Of a stretch of 7,171 bases of DNA, positions 1 to 5,925 are shown piece by piece. The DNA lies in the NCBI GenBank assembly GCA_002898615.1, contig BEIB01000041.1, positions 1-7,171 of the forward strand. The letters are read 5' to 3'. Origin of the DNA: a bacterium HR25. Its GTDB lineage: Bacteria; Chloroflexota; Dehalococcoidia; SM23-28-2; HRbin24. Made by a program: the position numbers and the translations under genes. Each line of letters starts with the position of its first letter. Position 1 is the stretch's first letter. A model generated the notes under the pieces. That model ran no database searches, was not told the DNA's origin, and worked only from the letters and a program-made list of their open reading frames with translations.

Positions 1-117
1 GCCCACTGGTGGGAGAGGCTCCTCCACAACCAGACCATCCTCCGTCTGAAGCCTTACCTGCAGAAGATGCCGCGGGTGAAGGTGATGGAGGTGCCCGTCT
101 CCCTGGAGAGGGGCTAG
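1..117 (+). CDS. C-terminal fragment of a probable APC-family amino acid permease
   Basis: Only the last 38 codons are in the window; the gene enters from the left edge in frame 1 and stops at TAG 115-117. The visible residues include HWWERLLHNQT, then RLKPYL, then a short strand-like VKVMEVPVSLE tail. From memory this pattern (W-E-x-L-L-H-N-Q-T-x-x-x-L-K, then a hydrophobic VP ending) resembles the cytoplasmic C-terminus of large APC-type amino acid permeases of Chloroflexota and Actinomycetota, which import amino acids across the inner membrane. No membrane segment lies in the visible part, so the assignment rests on this short tail alone. It converges on the metallopeptidase-like gene with a 16-base gap and no evident terminator hairpin. 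Another membrane or stress-domain protein with a similar tail is possible. Confidence 0.5.
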   Translation, partial: AHWWERLLHNQTILRLKPYLQKMPRVKVMEVPVSLERG

Positions 118-133
118 GCCGCCGCTCCATCCC

Positions 134-1339
134 TCAGCGGCTGCTTGCCAACAGGGTGTCCAGCTCCTGCACGCTGGTGATGCCGGCCGCCCTGGACAGG
201 AACCGGGCCAGGCTGCCCGATTCCTCTCGCAGTCTGGTCAGCTTGGGGCCGACGCTGCTGGTAGAGACGGGCGAGTCGCCGTAGAGGCCGTAGAAGGCGA
301 AGTAGGCCTGGTTTATCTTCCGTATGTAGAACCCCCGCGCTGCCAGCTCGCGGCGCTTGGCCTCCATGAGCTGTTCGGCCTCCTTCACCTGTCCTCTGGC
401 CAGGAGGGACTCCACGTCCAGCCGTAGCTGGCGGAGCTCGCTGGCCACCTGGGGGGAGGGCGCCTGCGAGGCCGTGGGCAGAGGGAGGGGATAGCGCTGG
501 ACGATGAGCCTGCCCAGCTCCCGGCCGGCTATGTTGGCCACCGTCTCGTTGAGGGTGCGCGTCTCGTCGTCCCGGAAGTAGTGACGTCCCAGGGGGAAGA
601 GGGCGAGATACTGGTGAACCCACTCGTGGGCCACCGTCTCCATGAGGGCCTGGTAGTCCAGCAGGGGAGGGACGGCGCTGGGGTAGCTGCCCAGGGCGCC
701 CACGTCCGCCACCAGGGCGGCCATCCCCAGGGCGCTCGCCCTGTCCTCTATGGCGTCCCGCTCCAGCTCTCCCAGGTCGGGCTGCAGGAGGTAGGCGGCC
801 GTCAACTCTATGTGGTCGCGGGGAGAGATGGCCAGCACCTTGGGAGGAGCGTCCAGCTCCACGGCCACCGGGGGGAAGACCAGCTCCACTCCCTGGAAGA
901 GAGGGGGACGAAGAGTGATCCCCTGCTCCCGCAGCACCGCCGTCAGCCGTCTCTCCAAGACCCGCTCGACATCGTTTTCCATGTCCTTCAGCTCCCGGCG
1001 GAGGGCCTCGGCGCGGGCATAGCGGAGGGATGAGGGGAGGTCTGCCCCCGTCGTCTCCAGGGCCCGGAGCTCTCGCAGCCGGGCGAAGAAGGCGATGAGG
1101 ACGTCGTCATCGCTCTGGCGTCTGGCGCCCGGCCGCAGTTCGCCCAGCCAGCTCGCCAGCTTCTGGGGGACGGCGTAGATGTGCCAGCGGACTATGTCGT
1201 AGCTGTAGCGTTGGGCCGCCGCCTGGACGGGGCCGGAGGGGGCGGGCCCGCGGGCCAGGCGCATCAGCCCCCAGGCGACGGAGCCGGCCGCAAGGAGAAG
1301 CAGGGAGGCGTAAATGGCTGTCAGGGCCAGGCGCCGCAC
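134..1339 (-). CDS. Membrane-anchored HExxH zinc metallopeptidase-like protein
   Basis: This 401-residue protein has a basic N-terminus (VRR), one hydrophobic segment at about residues 3-25 (ALTAIYASLLLLAAGSVAWG) and then a long soluble region, as expected for a signal anchor or uncleaved signal peptide with an extracytoplasmic domain. The soluble part holds HEWVHQ (238-243), a zinc-binding HExxH motif with two ligand histidines and a catalytic glutamate. About 20 residues later comes LNETVANIAGRELG, whose glutamate (about 265) is a likely third ligand, as in gluzincin-type peptidases. Helical, charged segments (about 77-135 and 300-340) flank it. I do not recognise a named family; the HExxH/NE arrangement resembles the DUF2265 putative aminopeptidases. 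GTG 1339 was chosen because GAAGGA lies 5 bases upstream and the hydrophobic segment follows at once. In-frame ATG 1390 and GTG 1414 would add 17 or 25 residues but lack a ribosome site. Substrate unknown. Confidence 0.8.
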   Translation of the reverse strand: MRRLALTAIYASLLLLAAGSVAWGLMRLARGPAPSGPVQAAAQRYSYDIVRWHIYAVPQKLASWLGELRPGARRQSDDDVLIAFFARLRELRALETTGADLPSSLRYARAEALRRELKDMENDVERVLERRLTAVLREQGITLRPPLFQGVELVFPPVAVELDAPPKVLAISPRDHIELTAAYLLQPDLGELERDAIEDRASALGMAALVADVGALGSYPSAVPPLLDYQALMETVAHEWVHQYLALFPLGRHYFRDDETRTLNETVANIAGRELGRLIVQRYPLPLPTASQAPSPQVASELRQLRLDVESLLARGQVKEAEQLMEAKRRELAARGFYIRKINQAYFAFYGLYGDSPVSTSSVGPKLTRLREESGSLARFLSRAAGITSVQELDTLLASSR

Positions 1340-1344
1340 CGGCG

Positions 1345-1350
1345 TCCTTC
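1345..1350 (-). promoter_or_regulatory. Ribosome binding site that decides the metallopeptidase start
   Basis: On the minus strand GAAGGA is followed after 5 bases by GTG at 1339. Neither upstream in-frame start (ATG 1390, GTG 1414) has a comparable purine-rich site, and ATG 1390 overlaps the AT-rich -10-like patch. Confidence 0.55.
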
Positions 1351-1384
1351 GCTTTCCGCAGGCTGTTCCTGCTCCTCTCCCCAG

Positions 1385-1393
1385 TGCCATAAT
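1385..1393 (+). promoter_or_regulatory. Extended -10 promoter for the npdG operon
   Basis: TGCCATAAT matches an extended -10 element (TG, one base, then CATAAT, 5 of 6 to TATAAT). It stands in an otherwise GC-rich divergent intergenic region. No good -35 is visible 16-18 bases upstream, which extended -10 promoters can tolerate. Transcription would start near 1400, leaving about 35 bases of leader that contains the npdG ribosome site AGGAGG at 1421-1426. Confidence 0.45.
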
Positions 1394-1394
1394 A
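1389..1394 (-). promoter_or_regulatory. Minus-strand -10 element for the metallopeptidase gene
   Basis: The same AT patch reads TATTAT on the minus strand (5 of 6 to TATAAT). Transcription would begin near 1382, giving about 43 bases of leader with the GAAGGA site before GTG 1339. No convincing -35 is seen. It overlaps the plus-strand -10 element, so the two would form one bidirectional promoter. Confidence 0.35.
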
Positions 1395-1434
1395 CAGGCT
1401 GAGGCGACGAGCACACAGTCAGGAGGACAGGAGA

Positions 1435-2085
1435 ATGACGCGCATCGCTTTCATTGGCGGGACGGGGCCGGAGGGCCTGGGGCTGGCCATGCGTTTCGCC
1501 AAGGCAGGGGAGGAGGTGTTCATAGGCTCACGGTCCGACGAGCGAGCGGCCCAGGCGGCGGCCAAGGTGCGAGAGAAGGTTCCCCACGCCAAGGTGCAGG
1601 GGATGCTGAACGCCGAGGCGGTCCAGCAGGCGGACCTGGTCTTCGTCACTGTGCCCTACGAGGCCCACCGGGAGACCCTGCAGTCGCTGGCCGACCTGAT
1701 GGAGGGTAAGACGCTGGTGGACGTGGTGGTGCCTCTGGAGTTCAGCAAGAGCGGCGTGCGGGCCATCGACGTGGAGGAGGGATCGGCGGCGCAGCAGGCA
1801 CGCTCCCTGGTGCCCAACGCCATCATCGTCAGCGGCTTCCATCACCTGGACGCTACCCTCCTGCAGACGGTGGAGAAGCCGATGCAGGGCGACGTTATCA
1901 TATGCTCTGACCACAAGGCGGCCAAGAAGCAGGTGATGCAACTGGCGGAGTCCATAGAATACGTGCGGGCGGTGGACGGGGGCGTGCTGGCTAATTCCAA
2001 GTATCTGGAGGAATGGACGGCCCTCCTCCTCAACATCAACCGCATCTACAAAGCGCGCAGCGGTGTCCGCATCGTAGGCATTTAG
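1435..2085 (+). CDS. npdG: NADPH-dependent F420 reductase (F420H2:NADP+ oxidoreductase)
   Basis: This 216-residue cytoplasmic enzyme transfers hydride between reduced coenzyme F420 and NADP+. It has the N-terminal Rossmann signature of the F420-dependent NADP oxidoreductase family, GGTGPEGLG (residues 8-16), followed by GSRS (31-34), whose Ser-Arg pair contacts the NADP 2'-phosphate in archaeal Fno. Also visible are the strand VFVTVPYEAH, an internal IIVSGFHHL corresponding to the family's F420-side histidine region, and the C-terminal VDGGVLANSKYLEEWTALLLNIN helix region. Length fits the family (about 210-230). ATG 1435 has AGGAGG 8 bases upstream. It is the first gene of a plus-strand operon, 15 bases before an SDR gene, and cofE is third, which supports a true F420 role. 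In bacteria the net direction (making F420H2 or NADPH) depends on the cell's redox pools and cannot be read from sequence. Confidence 0.93.
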   Translation: MTRIAFIGGTGPEGLGLAMRFAKAGEEVFIGSRSDERAAQAAAKVREKVPHAKVQGMLNAEAVQQADLVFVTVPYEAHRETLQSLADLMEGKTLVDVVVPLEFSKSGVRAIDVEEGSAAQQARSLVPNAIIVSGFHHLDATLLQTVEKPMQGDVIICSDHKAAKKQVMQLAESIEYVRAVDGGVLANSKYLEEWTALLLNINRIYKARSGVRIVGI

Positions 2086-2100
2086 GCCGGGAGGTGGACC

Positions 2101-2895
2101 ATGCCAGACCTGTCGGGCAAGGTGGCCCTGGTGACGGGAGCGGCCCGGGGCATAGGCCGCGCCATCGCTCTGGAGCTGGCCAGGGGCGGCGCTGACCTGG
2201 TCCTGTGCGACCTGGACACTCCCCATGACTGGCCTATGCTGGAGGAGACGGGACAGCTCGTCCGGGAGCGTGGCCGTGACGTGCTCCTCCAGCCCTGCGA
2301 CGTCACTGTGAGCCGTCAGGTGGACGAGCTTTTCGCCGCGGCGCTGGCCCGCTTCGGCAGGGTGGACGCCCTGGTGAACAACGCTGGCAGCTCCCTGGGG
2401 CCGGACCCCGTCAACAACCCTCAGGGCCTGGGCGTCGACATCGCCGATACCGACGATGAGTACTGGCGCTTCTTCATAGACCAGAACCTGACCTCCGCCT
2501 ATTACTGCTGCCGCGCCTACGTGCGGGCCTATCGCCAGGCGGGGCTGCGGTCGGGCTCCATCGTCAACATGTCCTCGGTGGCCGCCCTCATCGGCGCCAA
2601 CGTCGGCCCTGCCTACCCGGCGGCCAAGGCAGGGCTGTTGGGCCTCACCCGTCACCTGGCGCAGCGGCTGGGGCGGGAGGGGATACGGGTCAACGCCGTC
2701 CAGCCGGGCATGGTGCGCACCCGCCTCACCGAGAAGTACGGCGACATGCGGGAGGCCGTGGCCCGCCGATTACCTCTGCGGCGTCTGGCCGAGCCGGAGG
2801 ATGTGGCCTCTGTGGTGGCCTTCTTGGTCTCCGATGAGTCCCGTTACGTAACGGGGCAGGCCATCCCCGTGGACGGCGGCATGACCTACGGCTAG
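2101..2895 (+). CDS. SDR-family oxidoreductase, probably NAD(H)-dependent
   Basis: A classical short-chain dehydrogenase/reductase of 264 residues. Visible motifs: TGAARGIG cofactor loop (12-19), CDV after beta-4 (66-68), NNAG (93-96), and the catalytic tetrad N129, S159, Y172 and K176 in MSSVAA and YPAAK. These are followed by VNAVQPGMVRT (197-207) and a C-terminal VDGG. The acidic residue after beta-2 (D37 in LCDLD) usually selects NAD(H) over NADP(H). A stretch at about 99-120 (GPDPVNNPQGLGVDIADTDD) is longer than in many SDRs and may shape the substrate site. ATG 2101 has GGAGGT 5 bases upstream. It sits between npdG and cofE, so it may interconvert an alcohol and ketone in the same redox circuit. 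Substrate not predictable; members of this family are often labelled 3-oxoacyl-ACP reductase without proof. Confidence 0.92.
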   Translation: MPDLSGKVALVTGAARGIGRAIALELARGGADLVLCDLDTPHDWPMLEETGQLVRERGRDVLLQPCDVTVSRQVDELFAAALARFGRVDALVNNAGSSLGPDPVNNPQGLGVDIADTDDEYWRFFIDQNLTSAYYCCRAYVRAYRQAGLRSGSIVNMSSVAALIGANVGPAYPAAKAGLLGLTRHLAQRLGREGIRVNAVQPGMVRTRLTEKYGDMREAVARRLPLRRLAEPEDVASVVAFLVSDESRYVTGQAIPVDGGMTYG

Positions 2896-2901
2896 GGAAG
2901 C

Positions 2902-2910
2902 GGGGAGAGG
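2902..2910 (+). promoter_or_regulatory. Ribosome binding site supporting the cofE TTG start
   Basis: GGGGAGAGG lies 5 bases before TTG 2916 in the 20-base gap after the SDR stop. The next in-frame start, GTG 2931, has no comparable site at proper spacing, so the rare TTG start is preferred. Confidence 0.5.
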
Positions 2911-2915
2911 CGGGC

Positions 2916-3674
2916 TTGACGCCCCCTGAGGTGCGGGTCATCGCCATAACTGGCCTGGGGGAGGTGCGCCCGGGCGACGACCTGGCCCCCCTCGTCCTGG
3001 AGGCGGCCCGCGCCCAGGGCACGCCCATCGCCTCCGGGGACGTGGTGGTGGTGACCCAGAAGATAGTCTCCAAGGCGGAAGGGCGGGTGGTGGCCCTGGC
3101 GGAGGTTGTCCCCTCGCCGGAGGCGCTGCGCCTGGCCCGTGAGCACGACAAAGATCCTCGGCTGATGGAGGTAGTCCTGCGGGAGAGCCGGCGCATCGTG
3201 CGGGCGGAGCGGGGCGTCATCATCACCGAGACCAGGCACGGCTTCGTCTGCGCCAACGCCGGGGTGGACTCCTCCAACGTGGCCGGCGAGGGCTACGTGG
3301 CCCTCCTGCCGGAAGACCCGGACCGCTCCGCCGAGGCCCTCCGCCGCCGCTTCCACGAGCTGGCGGGGGTGGAGGTGGCCGTCGTCATAAGCGATACCTT
3401 CGGCCGGCCGTGGCGGGAGGGACACGTCAACGTCGCTGTGGGGGTGGCGGGCATGAGCCCCTTCCTGGACTACGTGGGCCAGACGGACCCCTACGGCTAC
3501 ACACTGCGGGTCAGCACCATGGCCGTGGCCGACGAGCTGGCGGCCGCCGCCGAGCTGGTGATGGGCAAACTCTCCCGTGTCCCGGTGGCCCTCGTCCGCG
3601 GGTTCCCCTACCAGCCGGGGCCGGGCAGCGCCCGCGAGCTGGTCCGCCCCCCGGAGCGGGACCTCTTCCGTTAG
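2916..3674 (+). CDS. cofE: Coenzyme F420-0:L-glutamate ligase (gamma-glutamyl ligase)
   Basis: CofE adds L-glutamate residues to F420-0 using GTP and a divalent metal, the last step of F420 biosynthesis, in the cytoplasm. The 252-residue product matches the archaeal-type single-domain enzyme (about 250 residues). It lacks the C-terminal nitroreductase-like domain fused in mycobacterial FbiB. Recognisable family motifs are TGLGEVRPGDDL (12-23), VVVTQKIVSKAEGR (44-57), HGFVCANAGVDSSN (108-121, holding a conserved metal-site Asp), ISDTFGRPWREG (158-169, second conserved Asp) and NVAVGVAG. The start is TTG 2916 with GGAGAGG 5 bases upstream; GTG 2931 would shorten it by 5 residues. It is the third gene of the npdG operon, 20 bases after the SDR gene. 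The other F420 biosynthesis genes (cofC, cofD, cofG/H) are not in this window. Confidence 0.94.
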   Translation: MTPPEVRVIAITGLGEVRPGDDLAPLVLEAARAQGTPIASGDVVVVTQKIVSKAEGRVVALAEVVPSPEALRLAREHDKDPRLMEVVLRESRRIVRAERGVIITETRHGFVCANAGVDSSNVAGEGYVALLPEDPDRSAEALRRRFHELAGVEVAVVISDTFGRPWREGHVNVAVGVAGMSPFLDYVGQTDPYGYTLRVSTMAVADELAAAAELVMGKLSRVPVALVRGFPYQPGPGSARELVRPPERDLFR

Positions 3675-3677
3675 TCC

Positions 3678-4583
3678 CTACCAGCGGGGGAGGTTGGGAT
3701 CCACCGCCTTCGCCTCCGCCTCCACGAAGCTGTAGCTGCCATCGTCGTTGAGGGCCACCCAGCGGCTGCTGTCGGGCAGGGTTATCTGGCCGCGAGGGTC
3801 CAGCTCCGTGCGGAGGATGGTCAGCTCCTCTTCCGTGGGCGTCTCCAGGGTCTGGAGCTGGGGGGCGATCTTGGGCCGGAACCCCATCTCATCCAGCACC
3901 TGCTCCAGAGTGACGAAGGGCGATATGGCGACGAGGCGCATGTAGCGCTCTTCGTAATCGAACATGGCCCAGGGGGTGATGAGGAGGTAGGGTCCTGTGC
4001 CCCGCGGCAGACCCCAGCGCTCTCGCGCCCCCTCGCTGCCGTCCAGGAAGCCAGGCGACGAGATGAAGTCGACCCGGGGGACGAACTTGCGGCGGTCGTG
4101 GTCCGTCAGCAGGATGGTGCGCCAGCAGAGGGCAGCCACCGAATCGGCCCCACCGGGGCCGCCGAAGCGTCGGTACTCGCCCCCCTCGAAGTCGCCCAGG
4201 GCGGTGGAGTTGATGTTGCCGTAGGGATCTACCTGCAGAGTGTTGAGGATGCCGTAGTCCAGCACTCCCGCCTGGGCGTAGGCGCCTATGAGGTTCATGT
4301 TGGCCCACTGGAGGGCGCGGTAGCCGGCCCGCGGGCTCACCACCTGCTGCATGGGGTCGAAGGGGATGAGCGGCTCCGGGGCGACGATGCCGTCCTCCGT
4401 GACGTAGACGGCGTTGGGAGCGTAGAGTCGCTTGGCCAGGAGCATGGAGGCCATGGGGGAGCCCCCGGCGGCGATCCAGTAGGCCTTGCCGTCCTCTATC
4501 AGACGGGCCACCACGCAGATCTGGTGCTCCCGCTCGTTGAATAGGGCCGCCTTGCGTCCCACAGGCTGCTTCAGCTCGATCAT
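3678..4583 (-). CDS. Class I CoA-transferase-like enzyme, beta subunit
   Basis: A 301-residue protein of the glutaconate CoA-transferase beta (GctB-like) family, which forms heteromers with an alpha subunit and moves CoA between acyl groups. Visible: YWIAAGGSPMASMLLAKRLYAPN (35-57), then VTEDGIVAP (61-69), where E63 aligns with the glutamate that forms the CoA thioester in class I enzymes (SENG or ESG in relatives). VDPYGNINST (118-127) and a Gly-rich FGGPGGAD follow. Length is somewhat more than GctB (about 265), with an extended C-terminus rich in acidic residues. ATG 4583 overlaps the alpha stop in ATGA, with AAGGAGG about 10 bases upstream, so the subunits are translationally coupled. The frame stays open far upstream through alpha, but that part is out-of-frame shadow. 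Substrate unknown; relatives include glutaconate CoA-transferase and the IpdAB ring-opening hydrolase of steroid degradation. Confidence 0.88.
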   Translation of the reverse strand: MIELKQPVGRKAALFNEREHQICVVARLIEDGKAYWIAAGGSPMASMLLAKRLYAPNAVYVTEDGIVAPEPLIPFDPMQQVVSPRAGYRALQWANMNLIGAYAQAGVLDYGILNTLQVDPYGNINSTALGDFEGGEYRRFGGPGGADSVAALCWRTILLTDHDRRKFVPRVDFISSPGFLDGSEGARERWGLPRGTGPYLLITPWAMFDYEERYMRLVAISPFVTLEQVLDEMGFRPKIAPQLQTLETPTEEELTILRTELDPRGQITLPDSSRWVALNDDGSYSFVEAEAKAVDPNLPRW

Positions 4584-5563
4584 CGCCCGTACCCCTCCTT
4601 GATGGTCGCCCGCTCCACCATCTGGGCCAGCTTCTGGTAGCCCACCAGTTTGTCCAACGTCTCGGCGTGGCTGCCGACGCCGTAGACCCACTTCTCCAGG
4701 TACTGGTCCAGTCGCCCCCGCATGCTGGCCCCCACCACCTCCACGCAGTGCTCCACGTCCGAGCAGTAACGGCCCGGCATCTCCCCCGGGTAGGCGCCGA
4801 AGGGCAGGTGGACCACGGCGTTGACCAGGAAGTAGGGTATGGTGGTGCGGCCGGGGTCGCTCCGTATCTCCTCTGTGTCCACGATCTCCTCGGTGGAGAT
4901 GATGACCTTCTTGGAGGCGAGGGCCGCCTCCATGTCCGATATGCCGACGCCATAGATGCGGGCGTTGCCGTAGATATCCGCCTGATGGACGTGGATGATG
5001 GCGACGTCCGGATTGAGGGCGGGGACAATGGTCACTGGCTGTCCGCTGTAGGGATCCCGCACCAGCTTGGCCCCGGAGTACTTGAAGCCGTCCGTCCCCC
5101 CGAAGGAGCGCACGGGGATGAAGGGGATGCCCATGGCCCCCGCCAGCAGGCGGTTGGTCAGCACCACGTTGGAATACTCGTATAGCTGGACCCGGCCCTC
5201 CTTGACGGCCCGGTCTATGGCGGCGCTGTAAAGGAAGAAGCCCACGTCTATCTTGGTGGCGCAGCCTGCCTCCACCAGCAGCGCCACGTCTATCCAGGTG
5301 AACTTGCAGCCCACCCACAGGTCCCGCTTGCGCTGGCGCATTATCTCCCTCAGGAGGGCGGCGGGGCCACGGTTCAGATAGTTGCACTCGTATACCAGGT
5401 AGTCCCCATCCTGGACGAAGCGCTCGATGGCCTCCCGCTCCGACATGAGCTTGGGACGGAGGGAGCGGTCCTTGTGGTCCCGGACCCACTCACGGAAGCC
5501 GTCGGGGTCCACGGGGAGATAGGGGGCTTCGCCTTCGGCCAGTATCTCCAGTTCCTGCGCCAT
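4580..5563 (-). CDS. Class I CoA-transferase-like enzyme, alpha subunit
   Basis: A 327-residue protein similar to glutaconate CoA-transferase alpha (GctA, about 320), expected to pair with the overlapping beta subunit. It begins with a hydrophilic leader (1-37), then KLMSEREAIERFVQDGD (38-54), the usual first family motif. Later come MGIPFIPVRSFGGTD (144-158), PDVAIIHVHQADIYGNA (185-201, the typical 'ADxYGN' motif), VIISTEEIVDTEEI (220-233) and a conserved HLPFGAYPG (252-260). The oddity is at 53-67: the class I signature has Gly-Gly-Phe followed by Gly-x-Pro, but here the aligned stretch reads YECNYLNRGP, so both glycines and Phe are replaced. The ATG at 5563 is chosen because the only longer start, TTG 5644, coincides with a perfect -35 box; its ribosome site is weak (AAGG abutting ATG). 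Product could be a transferase or a related acyl-CoA hydrolase. Confidence 0.87.
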   Translation of the reverse strand: MAQELEILAEGEAPYLPVDPDGFREWVRDHKDRSLRPKLMSEREAIERFVQDGDYLVYECNYLNRGPAALLREIMRQRKRDLWVGCKFTWIDVALLVEAGCATKIDVGFFLYSAAIDRAVKEGRVQLYEYSNVVLTNRLLAGAMGIPFIPVRSFGGTDGFKYSGAKLVRDPYSGQPVTIVPALNPDVAIIHVHQADIYGNARIYGVGISDMEAALASKKVIISTEEIVDTEEIRSDPGRTTIPYFLVNAVVHLPFGAYPGEMPGRYCSDVEHCVEVVGASMRGRLDQYLEKWVYGVGSHAETLDKLVGYQKLAQMVERATIKEGYGR

Positions 5564-5615
5564 CCTTGCAGCTACCCGAGGGTGTAATGCGCTGGCGGGG
5601 CCAGCCTTGGTTAGT

Positions 5616-5644
5616 ATGATGAGAAGGCGTTGGGGGGTTGTCAA
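5616..5644 (-). promoter_or_regulatory. Sigma-70-type promoter for the CoA-transferase operon
   Basis: On the minus strand a perfect TTGACA (5644-5639) is followed after 17 bases by CATCAT (5621-5616, 4 of 6, keeping the key A2 and T6). An alternative -10, CATACT, lies at spacing 20. Transcription would start near 5609, giving a leader of about 46 bases before ATG 5563. The site lies after the stop of the small upstream gene (5662). Confidence 0.55.
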
Positions 5645-5661
5645 TAAGGCGGGGGAGGGCG

Positions 5662-5925
5662 CTAGCTGCCCGGGTCCTCGTCCCGGGCCTCTTGGTGGTG
5701 GTCGATGCGCTCCAGCACTCGCCGCCAGACGTCCCCCTCCCAGCGCTTGGCCAGTCGCATCCAGTTGAGGGAGAGCCGGTGGCGGAGACGGGCCACCTCC
5801 AGCAGCTCCGCCAGCTCGGCGTCGTCCAGGGCCGGGTCGTTCCCCTTCAGGAGGTCGTCGATAGCCTGTGCCAGACGCTGCGCCTTCTCCATCTCTTCCT
5901 GCCGGTGAGGCTCCAGTTCGGTCAT
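5662..5925 (-). CDS. Small charged helical protein, function unknown
   Basis: An 87-residue protein I do not recognise. The sequence is highly charged and predicted helical throughout: EEMEKAQRLAQAIDDLLKG, then DDAELAELLEVARLRHRLS, then RLAKRWEGDVWRRVLERID, ending in an acidic tail. The pattern of an 'ID-x-LL-x-G-x-x-P-x-LDD-x-EL-x-x-LL-x-x-A' helix pair recalls the N-terminal regions of some anti-sigma or regulatory proteins of Chloroflexota and Actinomycetota, but no cysteines, zinc motif or membrane segment are present, so this is only a resemblance. ATG 5925 has GGGAG 6 bases upstream; a longer TTG start at 5997 is disfavoured because it would run through a probable -10 element. It sits alone on the minus strand between the GlcF-like gene (87-base gap) and the CoA-transferase promoter. 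Confidence 0.7.
   Translation of the reverse strand: MTELEPHRQEEMEKAQRLAQAIDDLLKGNDPALDDAELAELLEVARLRHRLSLNWMRLAKRWEGDVWRRVLERIDHHQEARDEDPGS

Noticed and set aside
9..284. A plus-strand frame across the end of the permease fragment into the metallopeptidase gene.
   Set aside because: It lies in another frame from both genes, has no ribosome site or motif, and its composition is typical of high-GC shadow frames.
1528..2655. A 375-codon antisense frame opposite npdG and the SDR.
   Set aside because: It is antisense to two clear enzyme genes, rich in His, Gly, Val and Gln, has no recognisable motif, and long antisense frames are common at this GC content.
3641..3663. GGTCCGC...GCGGGACC imperfect hairpin in the last codons of cofE.
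   Set aside because: It has a bulge and no following T-run, lies within coding sequence, and such stems are expected by chance in this composition.
3678..5489. A 603-codon open frame that would fuse the CoA-transferase beta subunit to a long N-terminal extension.
   Set aside because: The upstream half (4584-5489) is the alpha gene read out of frame; it is Gly/Arg/Pro-rich and low in sense. Beta starts at ATG 4583 with an ATGA overlap and a ribosome site.
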